64,000 nt of DNA from Mesorhizobium loti R88b. GTDB lineage: Bacteria > Pseudomonadota > Alphaproteobacteria > Rhizobiales > Rhizobiaceae. Every line of letters begins with the position of its first letter. Position 1 is the stretch's first letter. The position numbers were made by a program, and so were the translations under genes. The notes beneath the pieces are model-generated. The model saw only the letters and a program-made list of their open reading frames with translations, had not been told where the DNA came from and did no database searches. This document shows positions 35,162 to 44,856 of the stretch, in pieces. The stretch is taken from positions 6,573,001-6,637,000 of the forward strand of contig NZ_CP033367.1 in assembly GCF_013170845.1 (NCBI RefSeq), read 5' to 3'.

Positions 35162-36039
35162 CGGCCCGAGCCTTTCAAAACGCGCCACACGTCGGGTCTC
35201 ACTGTACCGGTGCCCGGCGCTCGTCCAACAGGATCATAAGCCCTGTTGAAAATCGACAATACCGTATTGCCATCTCTCAGACGCCATTCCCGGGCGACTG
35301 CGGATACTTCAACATAGTCGCCTTTGACTGTGAAGTTGGCAGCGGCTTCCTTGCCATCGGGATTGATGATGTAGAGGGAGGGTATACGGGAATTGCTTGC
35401 GAAGCCAAATACGGTGGTAAAGCCATTGTCGAAAACCTGCAGCGGCGCCAGCGATCGATCGCCCTTTGCGACGTAGTGAAAATTGCTTTCGTCGGAACTG
35501 GCAGTTGTACCGGGCCGATTCAACAAATCCTGAACCCTCTGTTCCTGCTGCACCTTTGCCCGGGCCTGACCAAGAATCGAGCGCTTTTCTGCTGCCTGTC
35601 TCAAAGCAGCGGCCTCATCACCGGGATAGGTGAACTGCACACTGTAGTATAAGTCAGGTTGCTGCTCATCTAATTTTGGCATCGCTCTCGTTGAAATGCT
35701 GAAGACATATCTGCGGGTACCGGACTCACTGTCGGCCAGAACGACGACCGGCTGCGGCGGCAGGATCCGGCTGGCCTTGAAGAACAGGTAGTTGGCGCGT
35801 GGGAGCGCAGCCAGGTCTTTGCTATTGGAAACGGCCACGGCTGCGACGGTCTCGTTGGCCGCGAATGTGACGACCAGCGTTGCCCCCACCGCGGTCGACA
35901 GGCGCACCACTTCGTCGGGACGGTAAGCCAAGTAGCGCATCCGTGCATCATGCTTGCCGGCAAGCGGGGTGTCTTCCGCGGAAGCCTCCAGCGTTAAGAG
36001 TAGTGAACAGGCCAGTGCGAGAAACGCTCTTTTTGTCAT
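35158..36039 (-). CDS. virB9: VirB9 outer-membrane core protein
   Basis: Forms the outer-membrane ring with VirB7 and VirB10. The 293 residues start with a signal peptide ([21 protein letters not shown]). The VirB9 N-terminal domain follows ([20 protein letters not shown]), and the C-terminal domain shows [21 protein letters not shown] and [16 protein letters not shown]. Coupled by ATGA overlaps to virB8 and virB10. Confidence 0.94.
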   Translation of the reverse strand: MTKRAFLALACSLLLTLEASAEDTPLAGKHDARMRYLAYRPDEVVRLSTAVGATLVVTFAANETVAAVAVSNSKDLAALPRANYLFFKASRILPPQPVVVLADSESGTRRYVFSISTRAMPKLDEQQPDLYYSVQFTYPGDEAAALRQAAEKRSILGQARAKVQQEQRVQDLLNRPGTTASSDESNFHYVAKGDRSLAPLQVFDNGFTTVFGFASNSRIPSLYIINPDGKEAAANFTVKGDYVEVSAVAREWRLRDGNTVLSIFNRAYDPVGRAPGTGTVRPDVWRVLKGSGR

Positions 36040-36767
36040 GGCTGCACGTCACCCAGGTTCGACACGCTATCTTCCGAGGTTTGATAGGAAGTGACGAGTA
36101 GACCTCCCGGATTGGTGAGCCTTGATTGGGCAGGCAGATCTGTCAGGCGCTCGTAGCGGATGGTTGCGGTCCAGGTGGTCACCAACGGCATCTGCCCATC
36201 GATGGAAAGGGTGCGTTTGTATCGGATCTGTTGAACGTCCGGACTGATGTCGTTTGAGGAAATATGCCCGACTTCGAGCTTGCCGAGCTTGCCGACTGTG
36301 ACTTGCGGCGAGGTGGGATTCGGATAATTGAAGAAATCTTGATATTGCTGCCGCACAGCCGGTGCGCTGAAACTGGATACGAGGTCATAGCCGTATTGGG
36401 CGGAATCGGCTGTGTAGCTCTCGCGCAGGCGTACATATTCCCACAGCGAAGCATTTATGACGGCTCGCTCTTGGGTTGCCGGCAGTCGAGAGACTGACAC
36501 TTCGCTGTCAACTGTTCCATCCGGGCGCACCCAGAGGAACACAGGTACGAGCTTGGCCAACGGGACCATGGCAGCGATGGTAAATGCCTGCGCAACATTT
36601 CCTAGGACCGCCGCTGCCGCAAAGGCTATGAGGGCCTTTGACAGGCGCCGCGCAGACTTCGCTCGTGAAGTTTGAAACGCTTCCACCTTCTTATAGTGGG
36701 CGGCTAGCGTTTCTCTCTCCACCAGAAGGGCATGTTCAGGAAATTTCACTTGGGCTCTTTCGCACAT
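36036..36767 (-). CDS. virB8: VirB8 assembly factor
   Basis: Inner-membrane bitopic protein of 243 residues that nucleates channel assembly. It has a cytoplasmic stretch of about 42 residues, one membrane helix (LIAFAAAAVLGNVAQAFTIAAM) and a periplasmic domain with VNASLWEYVRLRESY-like and YPNPTSPQ segments conserved in VirB8. Its ATG lies inside the end of virB7, and it overlaps virB9 by four bases. Confidence 0.93.
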   Translation of the reverse strand: MCERAQVKFPEHALLVERETLAAHYKKVEAFQTSRAKSARRLSKALIAFAAAAVLGNVAQAFTIAAMVPLAKLVPVFLWVRPDGTVDSEVSVSRLPATQERAVINASLWEYVRLRESYTADSAQYGYDLVSSFSAPAVRQQYQDFFNYPNPTSPQVTVGKLGKLEVGHISSNDISPDVQQIRYKRTLSIDGQMPLVTTWTATIRYERLTDLPAQSRLTNPGGLLVTSYQTSEDSVSNLGDVQP

Positions 36768-36904
36768 TCGACTTGAAGATCTTCAGGGGAGGTTTCCCAT
36801 TGTCCCACGTTCAGTTGGAATGGCGAACCCGTGCAGGTCGCAAGCTTATCGGTTGTCTTGCAGGCCGCCAAAGCCAGTATTGACAAAAGTAGATAGTATT
36901 TCAT
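36746..36904 (-). CDS. virB7: VirB7 lipoprotein
   Basis: A 52-residue lipoprotein that anchors VirB9 to the outer membrane. It begins MKYYLLLSILALAACKTTDK: a short signal with lipobox LAAC, acyl-accepting Cys15, and a later Cys (TCTGSP) of the kind VirB7 uses to form a disulfide with VirB9. It lies between virB6 and virB8, the standard operon position, and its 3' end overlaps the virB8 start. Confidence 0.88.
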   Translation of the reverse strand: MKYYLLLSILALAACKTTDKLATCTGSPFQLNVGQWETSPEDLQVECAKEPK

Positions 36905-36930
36905 GTTGAGGTACCGCGCTTGTCGATTGA

Positions 36931-37818
36931 TTAACCACCTGCCGTTTTGGCAATGCGGCGATTGAGGCTGCTAAGAGATTGGTTCGCACCTGCCCAAGAA
37001 CCGCCTGCTATGCTGCTGGCGATCGTCGGAAGCGCGACGATCAAAGCGTCACCAGCTAGGAAAAGCATATCGAGCTCGTAAAGCCCGATGATCTTGGCTG
37101 CTGTCGTACCCTTGTATTTGATCACCGCAAGCATGACTCCCAGCGCGACTGATTCTGCCGCGATAACTATCGTTGCAACGATGTTGAGGAGGACAAGCAG
37201 CAGCCCGTATGAGAGCAGTTGGCCGATCCATCTGGTAGCCATGTCTCGAGTGTGATCAAAAAGATAGCCTACAAGAACGAGGGGGCCGATCGCCAGGAGC
37301 ACCTTCGTCAGAATTCCAACGGCATCATAGATCTCGAACGCTGTCCAGAGCGAGCCGTACAAAATCCATTGCGCTCCCTGGAAGGCAAGTATGTCCTGCT
37401 GATTCATTGGCCCAATTTCGGAAGCAATCCGCTGAAAGGCACTCTGACTTGAAGCGAACATTACGTCGAGCTTCTGGGGGATACCGATGAAGGGCAAGGT
37501 GCTTCCGCTGATCTGGTGGGCAAGCTTTGGAATCGTGTCGTCGAAGACCGATTCAATGTACAGCTGATAGTTGGCCTGCCCTAAGATGAGGGCGACGACA
37601 ATCGATACCGTGACTACGCGCGAGATACCTCCGCGCGCGTCGACTTGACCGCGCATGACCAGAAAGCCTTGGATTATGATCCAGAGCGTGACGCACGCAA
37701 CCAGAGGCGCACTGACCGCCTCTTGGACGTTTCCAATCACTTTGTGCAGCCCCGCCGTAAAGGCCACATGAAAGATCGCGTGTATGGCCGTGAATGGCGC
37801 AGGAATTCTGAAAACCAT
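36931..37818 (-). CDS. virB6: VirB6 polytopic membrane protein
   Basis: Inner-membrane channel protein of 295 residues with several hydrophobic helices (LVACVTLWIIIQGFLVM, VVTVSIVVALILGQ, VLLAIGPLVLVGYLF, LLVLLNIVATIVIAAE) and a central periplasmic loop. The order matches VirB6, which contacts the substrate during transfer. AAGGT lies seven bases before the ATG. It is followed after 26 bases by virB7. Confidence 0.93.
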   Translation of the reverse strand: MVFRIPAPFTAIHAIFHVAFTAGLHKVIGNVQEAVSAPLVACVTLWIIIQGFLVMRGQVDARGGISRVVTVSIVVALILGQANYQLYIESVFDDTIPKLAHQISGSTLPFIGIPQKLDVMFASSQSAFQRIASEIGPMNQQDILAFQGAQWILYGSLWTAFEIYDAVGILTKVLLAIGPLVLVGYLFDHTRDMATRWIGQLLSYGLLLVLLNIVATIVIAAESVALGVMLAVIKYKGTTAAKIIGLYELDMLFLAGDALIVALPTIASSIAGGSWAGANQSLSSLNRRIAKTAGG

Positions 37819-37875
37819 TGCGTGAACCTTATTTGCCCCTGATCAGCGCAGATGAGCCAGATGAACTAAGCGTCG

Positions 37876-38550
37876 CTACTCAAACATTCTGGCGGTGTCC
37901 TGGCGTTCGCGACGCTGCATCGCGGCCTCCTCTGCGGCGTGAAGGCTCGCTTGTGCAGTGGCCATCGTCAGCAGACTCGTGGCCTGGACATTTTGGATAA
38001 TCGCATCATGAATCTGCTTGAGGACCAGACCGTTGGTGACGGTGGCCTGCACAATATTTCCCGAGCGGGAAAGCTGACCAAGCGTGTTGTCGTTGGCCTT
38101 AAGGCGCTTGTCCATTACGCCCAGAGTGTCGGACGCAAGAGCTGCGGCATTGATGGCACCAGCGATTTGTCCCTGTAACAGTTTCGCTTCTGAATCCGTG
38201 CCGTCGACTTTCCGGTTTGGGTTGTCCGCAATTGCACGCGCTTTAATCGAAGTTGGCGCCTGACCCTCAAACATCTGCCTCTCAAGCTGATAGCCCGACG
38301 GGTAGTGATTTCCTTGGTTCAGTGAACTTAGCAGCCCCGTGACACCGAATGACGACTTTAGTATCTCCACCATTTCCATCGTGGAAGCGAGCGTCTGGGC
38401 TGACTTTATCAGGATCTGCGCAGTGGAAACCGCTGTTAAGCCCGCTTGTGTTACTACCGCCGGGTCGATGACGACAAATTGCGACCGGGCCTGTCCGCTA
38501 AACAGAAAGGAAGCGGCAAGCGTCGTTGCTGCAAGCGTGGGAAATCTCAT
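37876..38550 (-). CDS. virB5: VirB5 minor pilus protein
   Basis: Exported tip or adhesin protein of the T-pilus, 224 residues. It has a signal peptide (MRFPTLAATTLAASFLFSGQARS before QFVVIDPAV) and a mostly helical mature part with SLNQGNHYPSGYQLERQMFEGQ. The start at 38550 has GGAGG ahead. The frame upstream belongs to virB4 shadow. Placed between virB4 and virB6 as in Agrobacterium. Confidence 0.92.
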   Translation of the reverse strand: MRFPTLAATTLAASFLFSGQARSQFVVIDPAVVTQAGLTAVSTAQILIKSAQTLASTMEMVEILKSSFGVTGLLSSLNQGNHYPSGYQLERQMFEGQAPTSIKARAIADNPNRKVDGTDSEAKLLQGQIAGAINAAALASDTLGVMDKRLKANDNTLGQLSRSGNIVQATVTNGLVLKQIHDAIIQNVQATSLLTMATAQASLHAAEEAAMQRRERQDTARMFE

Positions 38551-38563
38551 GAATATTCCTCCG

Positions 38564-40933
38564 TTAGTCTTGAATTTCGTTGTAACGAGCCATGAACTTG
38601 TCGAGCCACGCACTTGGGGCATCTCCGTGCTGGTCACGAAGCTGGTCGACAAAGCGCACGGTGTTGGCCCGTCCCGAGAGTACGGCTACATACTCGCGCA
38701 TCTGGCCAAGATCGAATTCGCAAACAACACTCCCGCTCTCGCGCTTGAGCAAAAACTTGCGGCTGCCAATTGCCATTCCCTGGCGGATTGCTTCGAACTC
38801 CTGCGTGGTGCACTTCAAGCCATCGACATACGCGGCCCGGTCGGCCGTCGGTGATGGGTAGAAGATCTTGGTCATGCATTGTGCAACGAGACTGGCTCCG
38901 AGGGGCGATTCAAGCACGTGTTCAGGCTGCTGCGTTGCGAGTATCAACATGCCGTTGTTCTTGCGCACGGTGAGCAGGAACTTGTCGATAACAGCCGAGA
39001 ACTGCGGGTTGAGCAGATAGAACCGAAATTCGTCGCAGCTCATGACGAACCGACGGCCATCGACAACAGCGCCCACGCGGTGCAGAAGATATGCGGCGGC
39101 CGGCGCACAGACCTCCTCAAATTCCAGGAGCTGCGTCATGTCGAAGCCGGTAATGGAGGCATCCAGCCTGACTTCGTCCTCATCGCCGTCAAAGGCCCAT
39201 CCAAGCGCATTCCCTCTACACCACCGCTGCAGCCGTGCTCCCGCGCCCTCCGAGGGGCTGTGCAGCAGGAATTCGCGCAGGCCCGCAAGTGAGCGCATGG
39301 CGGGTTCGAACGAAAGTTGACGAAGAATGCCACGTTCCAGTCGACGGCTTTCTTCCGGCGAGATCGGACCACGGCCGTCACTCTCGATGAGGGCCATCAG
39401 CCATTCGCGCAGAAAATCCAACGAGGCGGAGGTGTTGTCCAGTCCGCGCAGAGGGGCCAAGCCGCTCGGAGCGCCTCTGCGCAACGCAAGGTATGTCCCT
39501 CCCGTGGCTCGCACCAGCAGTTCACCACCCCGGTCTTTATCGAAAAAGACGATGGCGCCATTGCGATCGACCACGCTTTGCTCAAGCATCGCGAGGATAA
39601 AGGTCATCAGCGTCGTCTTGCCTTTGCCGACGGGTCCGAATATCGCCGTCATGCCGACGTCATTCTCATGGGGGATGTAGTCGAAAGACGTTCCACCGTT
39701 TGTGCGAAAGCGCGCAACAGCTTTGCCCCAGTGGCCGGAGCTGGAACCGCTGGGGAAGTTCTCAAATGAGACAAGCCCGGCAAAATTGTACGAGGTGATC
39801 GCCCCGGGGCGCGTGCGCCACCTGTTGTTCCCCGGGAGTTGGGACCAGTACGCGGCCTCCATGCCGATACCCTCTTGGACGATAACGGCGCCTGTGTCGG
39901 CCAGCCTTGCGCGCGCATTTGCTGCGCGATCGGCAAGGCTATTGAGGCTGTCGCCATAGACGCACAGGCTCAGATGATGCGAACCCATGACGAACTCGTT
40001 GCTTGCCAGTGCGTCCTCTGCCTCGGCAAGTTCATTGATCTGGGTGAGAGCCTTGTCGCCGGCGCTCGTCATCTGGCTGGATTTAAGGCTAAGCTTCGCA
40101 TGAGCTTGTGGCCGAGTGAGGAAGGAAAAGCTCTGGCTCAGGACAAGCGGGAAGTTGGCGGACAGTAAGGGATTTAGCATGCCTGGCCGCGTCGTCGCCG
40201 GATATTCACGGAACGAAAACAATGATCCCACGGAGCTATCCCCGGGTCTTCGAATCTCAAGCGCCCGCTTCCCGCAGATGACCCGATCAGTGTAGATCGA
40301 GGCGCCAAGCGAGCCGGTAACCATCGGAACCGGAAGAAACCGGCAAGTCATTATCAGCCGAAGCGCCTCACCAATTTCCGTGAAGAGCACGTTGCCTTTC
40401 TCGCGAATACCCAACCGGCGCAGACCGTAACCGCCGAGTGAGCCAGCAATGATCTGCCAGAGGTCCTCCAGGCTTCGCAGTTGTGTGGCCAGATCGTTGT
40501 CATTCCGTCTGGGGGATTTGGCAATGCGCCAGCCGATCTTACCGATTGCGGTGCGGGGGGACACGACGATAGTGAGGAAGTGATCGTTGCGAAAGAGCTT
40601 GCCCGACAGCACATGTCGCTCATAGGCCTCGCTCAGACTGCCAGCAAATGCACTTTGAAACTGGCGCGATGCCGGCTCCGGCACATCGTTGTTGCGCACA
40701 AGATGAGCGTATAGCGTGACATTGTCATCCGCGATGTTGCGCAAGAGAGTGTTGAACGCGCGGCAGCGCGAATTGCGCATCTCTGCGTCTTCCAAATCAA
40801 AGGGCAGGCCGTTCACGTGTGCCATGGCCATGATCGATCCGTCTTCCAGCAGGACAACCTGATCGCTGAGATGACCGACATACGGAAGATAGATCTCGCC
40901 AGATCTCTCGGTCCGGCCACTGGCGCCAAACAT
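38564..40933 (-). CDS. virB4: VirB4 ATPase
   Basis: Large assembly ATPase of 789 residues. The N-terminal half is the VirB4 family domain (EIYLPYVGHLSDQVVLLEDGS). Walker A is GPVGKGKTTLMTF near residue 440, Walker B is FVMSCDEFRFYLLNPQF, and LILATQQPEHVLESP follows. The ATG shares one base with the TAA stop of virB3 (TAATG). Confidence 0.96.
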   Translation of the reverse strand: MFGASGRTERSGEIYLPYVGHLSDQVVLLEDGSIMAMAHVNGLPFDLEDAEMRNSRCRAFNTLLRNIADDNVTLYAHLVRNNDVPEPASRQFQSAFAGSLSEAYERHVLSGKLFRNDHFLTIVVSPRTAIGKIGWRIAKSPRRNDNDLATQLRSLEDLWQIIAGSLGGYGLRRLGIREKGNVLFTEIGEALRLIMTCRFLPVPMVTGSLGASIYTDRVICGKRALEIRRPGDSSVGSLFSFREYPATTRPGMLNPLLSANFPLVLSQSFSFLTRPQAHAKLSLKSSQMTSAGDKALTQINELAEAEDALASNEFVMGSHHLSLCVYGDSLNSLADRAANARARLADTGAVIVQEGIGMEAAYWSQLPGNNRWRTRPGAITSYNFAGLVSFENFPSGSSSGHWGKAVARFRTNGGTSFDYIPHENDVGMTAIFGPVGKGKTTLMTFILAMLEQSVVDRNGAIVFFDKDRGGELLVRATGGTYLALRRGAPSGLAPLRGLDNTSASLDFLREWLMALIESDGRGPISPEESRRLERGILRQLSFEPAMRSLAGLREFLLHSPSEGAGARLQRWCRGNALGWAFDGDEDEVRLDASITGFDMTQLLEFEEVCAPAAAYLLHRVGAVVDGRRFVMSCDEFRFYLLNPQFSAVIDKFLLTVRKNNGMLILATQQPEHVLESPLGASLVAQCMTKIFYPSPTADRAAYVDGLKCTTQEFEAIRQGMAIGSRKFLLKRESGSVVCEFDLGQMREYVAVLSGRANTVRFVDQLRDQHGDAPSAWLDKFMARYNEIQD

Positions 40934-41259
40934 TACACCATTCCTCTTCCGCGTTTCGGCACTCTGATCGGATTGACGCTGACGCTCGCGCCACCCCAGA
41001 CCGGCCCGTCCACGCTTCTGCCGGCCGTCTGCAAATAGAGGAGCGCGACGCTTGCGGCGTTATAGTCACGCTCAACCACCAGCCGTGCCCCGAACCAGAG
41101 TGGCACGAGCACGATTTCATAAAGTGGGTTTTGAAGGACAATGATGACGAGACCAGCCAACATCATCAGCAATCCGGCCAGCGTCAGCGGCACCCCCAGA
41201 AACAGTGCGGGACGTGTCGCCGCCACATAGAGGGTGCTCACTTCCAACCGGTCGCTCAT
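40933..41259 (-). CDS. virB3: VirB3 membrane protein
   Basis: Small inner-membrane protein of 108 residues. MSDRLEVSTLYVAATRPALFLGVPL is the VirB3 signature, followed by a hydrophobic hairpin (LAGLLMMLAGLVIIVL) and a polar C-terminus. The start overlaps the end of virB2 and the stop overlaps virB4, so it is tightly coupled. Confidence 0.93.
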   Translation of the reverse strand: MSDRLEVSTLYVAATRPALFLGVPLTLAGLLMMLAGLVIIVLQNPLYEIVLVPLWFGARLVVERDYNAASVALLYLQTAGRSVDGPVWGGASVSVNPIRVPKRGRGMV

Positions 41260-41624
41260 CAGCCACCGCCTATGAGCGCCTTGCCCAGGAAGCTTGCGCC
41301 GAACATGATGACGATCCCTCCAACGACACCCGCAACCAAGCCAAGTGAAGCACGACCGAACATCCAAGAGATGCCGATGGCCACGAGTCCGAGCACGGCC
41401 AGTGATTGTCCGAAGGGGCCAAGTATGAAGGTGCAGATATTCTGGACCATCTTGGCGGGATCCGTCCCTCCGGTCACCTGAGCCGAGGCTGGCCCGATGG
41501 AGAAGACCGTCCACGCGGCGCCTGCAGCAGCGGCCGGTACATATTCAGCCGTCGTGCGCAGCATGGAAAAAGGCGAAGGAACACGCGTTTTAAGCGCACG
41601 AAGTATTTTGAATGGCTTCATCAT
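41259..41624 (-). CDS. virB2: VirB2 T-pilus pilin precursor
   Basis: Pilin precursor of 121 residues with a long signal region ending PASA before QVTGGTDP. The mature part (about 74 residues) contains NICTFILGPFGQSLAVLGL and FGRASLGLVAGVVGG, nearly the Agrobacterium pilin sequence. The Agrobacterium pilin is cyclised from the same N-terminal Gln. The start is the first ATG of an ATGATG pair, with GGAG five bases before it. Confidence 0.94.
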   Translation of the reverse strand: MMKPFKILRALKTRVPSPFSMLRTTAEYVPAAAAGAAWTVFSIGPASAQVTGGTDPAKMVQNICTFILGPFGQSLAVLGLVAIGISWMFGRASLGLVAGVVGGIVIMFGASFLGKALIGGG

Positions 41625-41638
41625 TGTATCTCCATGGT

Positions 41639-42421
41639 TCAATCGAATACGAGTTTGTTCGGGTTCGAGGGTTCCCGCTCTTCCGCAGCCTGGCTGCCTG
41701 TCGGACCGGAGGGATCGGCCCCGGAGCGGTTTGACTCATACGAGCCCCAGATGTCCCAAGAATTTTGGTTGGGCTGCTTTCCATTGGCCTGTTGGCTCTG
41801 TTGGAGCAGAGGCGGCACGGCTTTCCGACCGGATGCCTCAAGGTGTGGCGCATCTGGGGCGGTCGGCTCCAGCGTTCGCTCGAGATGACTCGTGATGTCC
41901 TTTGCGGCCGACTCGACCTTGCGTACATAACCGTTGGTGAAGCCACGCGTGACGTCGCCCGTGTTGTAGGCCGAGATGGCACGGCGAAGCGCCAGTTGCT
42001 GCGCCGGAGCAGTCGTGCCGCCGGCATACCGGCTTTCAAGCAAGTGGGCGGCGGCCGATAGCGAGGCGCAGGGCTCGAAAGCCTTTTCCGGCGTGAGATT
42101 GAGGAAGGAAAAGTTCTTGCTGTTTATCTGCATCAATCCGACATCGACGGAATGTTGTGCTTCGAGGCGGTTCTTGATGCCCCGCGTCGCTTCCAGGTGG
42201 TCTGTCCAGCGAAGCTGCTCACCTGTGGTGTTGTCATGAGCCACCAGCGTTTCAAAGCCACTTTCAATTTTGGCAATCGCGGCGAGCGTGGACGGCGCAA
42301 CCCAGGGAGCGCATTTGCGCGACAGGCGGTGGAATTCACGGGGCGAAAGTGGCGCGGGCTCGGCTGGGAATGACATGGATGTCAACAGGGCGATGGCCAG
42401 CGGCCAAGCTGCAATAAACAT
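41639..42421 (-). CDS. virB1: VirB1 lytic transglycosylase
   Basis: Cleaves peptidoglycan to let the channel pass. The 260-residue precursor has a signal peptide (MFIAAWPLAIALLTSMSFPA). The transglycosylase domain follows, with catalytic Glu in AAIAKIESGFETLVAHDN, VDVGLMQINSKNF and AISAYNTGD. A hydrophilic C-terminal tail from about 175 corresponds to the region processed to VirB1* in Agrobacterium. First gene of the operon, behind a vir box about 105 bases upstream. Confidence 0.93.
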   Translation of the reverse strand: MFIAAWPLAIALLTSMSFPAEPAPLSPREFHRLSRKCAPWVAPSTLAAIAKIESGFETLVAHDNTTGEQLRWTDHLEATRGIKNRLEAQHSVDVGLMQINSKNFSFLNLTPEKAFEPCASLSAAAHLLESRYAGGTTAPAQQLALRRAISAYNTGDVTRGFTNGYVRKVESAAKDITSHLERTLEPTAPDAPHLEASGRKAVPPLLQQSQQANGKQPNQNSWDIWGSYESNRSGADPSGPTGSQAAEEREPSNPNKLVFD

Positions 42422-42525
42422 TCCTATCCCCTACCTTTCCAAGCGTCCGGACCGGTTCTGGCCCTGTCCGGCACGCGCTTATCGGGCAGGTTTGTTACTG
42501 CGTGATGTTCAAGTTCAGCTTTTCG

Positions 42526-42537
42526 GTTTCAACTGAA
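42526..42537 (-). promoter_or_regulatory. vir box ahead of virB1
   Basis: On the minus strand TTCAGTTGAAAC, a full match to the VirG-site consensus TNCARTTGAAAY. It ends 105 bases before the virB1 ATG. VirG-dependent expression of virB1-virB11 is inferred. Confidence 0.8.
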
Positions 42538-43725
42538 GCAAAGAGCTTGTTCATATCCGGGTGCATGGGCACCTTGCGCATGCGCGGGTTGCGCGGGCGC
42601 GATCAGCCGGCACATCTCGACCATCGTGGTGGATCATTCCTGCGCGGGATTGCCCGCCCCGGCCGTCCGTTGCTCCTGCAGCGTCAACCGCGACTTAGCA
42701 TGGGCGGTGATGGAATCTTGTGTCAGCGCCTGGCCGAAGGACAAAATGGGGAGCTTGGCGGCTTCGTCTCAGGCTGCGGAAGCTGGGGTCGATCGAACGC
42801 GAGAACCGACTAGGGCGCCGAGCTGCCCAATGTTGCGGCATGCTGCCGTTGTTGCAAGAGACGGCCATGCGCCCTGCATACTCAGGCATTGGTTGAAACC
42901 GCGAGTTCGTCCGCGAAGCTCGTCGGAGGCGCAAATACGCGGGGACGAGGGTCAACTGGGAAGACGTGGCGGCGCAGCCGGCCTGGTGCGAGACCTGGTT
43001 CAGCTGTTCGGCCGCGCCGCGAACTGGTGGTCACGCACAATCCCATCGGCAGAAACCGCAGGCGGATTGACGCAGTCCGACAGCGCTCTCGACAAGTACA
43101 GTGACAGGCTCAAAAGGAAAGTATTGCACCAACTGAGAAATGTTAGCTCGCAAGGTAACCGTAACCGTAATCGGACCTGCCGATCGCCGGGAACAGGATT
43201 GGCGCCGCCGGCCACTGCCCAATGACCTGCCTTGGGCAGGAGACATAGCGTTGGCACAAGGCCACTATAGCGAATCACGGTCGTTCTTCGGCCAACCGCC
43301 TTTGCGATCAATCAAACGCCGCGCTGCTCCACCGCGTCCGAGCCGCACGCACGAGCGGGAGGATTTCGAGGTGATCCAGGTCCGCAAGCGCCAGAAACGC
43401 GAAGAAGATGCAAGGACATGGCAAGCGATCGGGCGTCCGTGCCGTCGTAATCAAGTGGTGTTGGCAGGCCTGCACCAACGGCGGAGCTCGCGAATAAGCG
43501 AAGGACCACACGGCAGGGTCATACCGGCGCTTGGAGATGTGTGGTGGCCACCGGCTGCCTGGATGCGGTCAATTCGCTGTGGATGAAAAGACCAGGCCGA
43601 GCAACGGCCTCACATTGGCCGCACGCACCGGCGAGTGGTAGCAAGGGGCAGCTGTTCTGCGTGGTGCCCCAAGGGTTGCTCGGCAACAGCTTTAGACAAG
43701 GGGATTCAAGATTGAAGGTGAGCCG
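42538..43725. other. 1.2-kb interval between virB1 and virG
   Basis: Open frames exist (for example plus 42626-43225 and 43140-43586) but none shows a family motif, signal or ribosome site, and they overlap in different frames, as expected of decayed DNA. A stretch around 42600-42790 (DHSCAGLPAPAVRCSCSV) is protein-like but unrecognised. Confidence 0.4.
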
Positions 43726-44451
43726 TTGAAACATGTTCTTGTCATTGACGATGATGCCGCAATGCGACGCCTCATCTCCCAGTATCTCATGATGCATGCC
43801 TTGAAGGTGACCGCAGTCAACGATAGCAAGCAGTTTAACTACGTTCTATCGCATGAGCCAGTCGATCTCGTGGTTGTTGACCTCAACCTAGGCCGGGAGG
43901 ATGGGCTTGCCATCGTCCGCAACCTGGCGACAAAATCGGATTTACCCATCATAGTGATCAGCGGCGACCGGCTTGATGAGGCGGAAAAAGTCGTTGCGCT
44001 GGAGCTCGGCGCAACCGATTTCATCCCCAAGCCTTTCGGGCTGCGCGAGTTCTTGGCCCGCATTCGAGTAGGGCTACGCCAGCGCATTTCCAGTCCGCGA
44101 ACGAAAGATCATCGCTCATTTCGGTTCGGAGCCTGGAAGCTCAGCGTCAAGCAGCGGCGACTGATCTGTGCGGAGCGTGGCGAAGTCAAGCTTACCGCAT
44201 GTGAGTTCAACCTGCTGATCGCGTTCCTGGAGAACCCCCGCAATGTCCTATCCAGAGAACGGCTTTTGCTCGCGAGCCGTGTGCGTGGAGAAGAGGTCTA
44301 CGATCGAAGTATCGATGTCCTAATCTTGCGCTTGCGCCGAAAGCTGGAGGCTGATGCGGCCAATCCAAGGCTAGTCAAGACATGCCGTGGTGCAGGGTAT
44401 TTCTTCAACGCTGACGTAGACGTTAGCTACGGAGGCACCTTGGCCGCCTGA
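43726..44451 (+). CDS. virG: VirG response regulator
   Basis: OmpR/PhoB-type regulator of 241 residues that, once phosphorylated by VirA, activates vir genes. The receiver domain has the acidic pocket DDD (residues 8-10), phospho-acceptor Asp52 (VVVDLNLG) and the Lys of PKPFG. The C-terminal winged helix shows LTACEFNLLIAFLENPRNVLSRERLL and the DNA-recognition part YDRSIDVLILRLRRKLE. The start is read as TTG at 43726 with AAGGTGAG just upstream. The encoded MKHVLVIDDD is the VirG N-terminus. It follows unrecognised DNA and is followed by an IS66 relic. Confidence 0.94.
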   Translation: MKHVLVIDDDAAMRRLISQYLMMHALKVTAVNDSKQFNYVLSHEPVDLVVVDLNLGREDGLAIVRNLATKSDLPIIVISGDRLDEAEKVVALELGATDFIPKPFGLREFLARIRVGLRQRISSPRTKDHRSFRFGAWKLSVKQRRLICAERGEVKLTACEFNLLIAFLENPRNVLSRERLLLASRVRGEEVYDRSIDVLILRLRRKLEADAANPRLVKTCRGAGYFFNADVDVSYGGTLAA

Positions 44452-44459
44452 CAGGAGCT

Positions 44460-44856
44460 ATTCTGGAGATTGGCTGACGAGGCTGATGAAGCGTGGCGGT
44501 GTTTTCTGGCGGCCTTTAGCTCGGCGCCTGGATGTCGGACCCAAGGCAGCATCTCGTCGATCTGGCTGGGATGGCTGTTGACGATCCTGGTGGTGAGGAC
44601 GTCGGCGAGATAACCGAGTGACTCGACACCATTGAGCCTGCAGCTTTCGATCAGCGACGCAATGACCGCCCAGTGTTCGGCACCGCCGTTCGAGCCGGCG
44701 AAGAGCGCGTACTTGCGGACAGATTGAGCGCTCGACGGTGTTGTTGTCGATCTCGGTGCGACCGTCGTCAACGAAGCGCGAGAGGCCTTCGCAGCGTGAG
44801 AGCATGTAGCGGATTGCCCCGGCGACCTTGGTCTTCTGACCGATCAGGCCGAGCTT
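44460..44856 (-). mobile_element. IS66-family TnpC 3' remnant
   Basis: On the minus strand LGLIGQKTKVAGAIRYML, then SRCEGLSRFVDDGRTEIDNN and TVERSI, followed after a small deletion and frame change by KYALFAGSNGGAEHWAVIAS and NGVESLGYLADVLT. This is the C-terminal region of the IS66 transposase. The N-terminal part, TnpA and TnpB are absent. Confidence 0.85.

Noticed and set aside
43714..43735. vir-box-like AGCCGTTGAAAC at the virG start
   Set aside because: It overlaps the TTG start codon and ribosome site, so it cannot sit at an activator position for virG.
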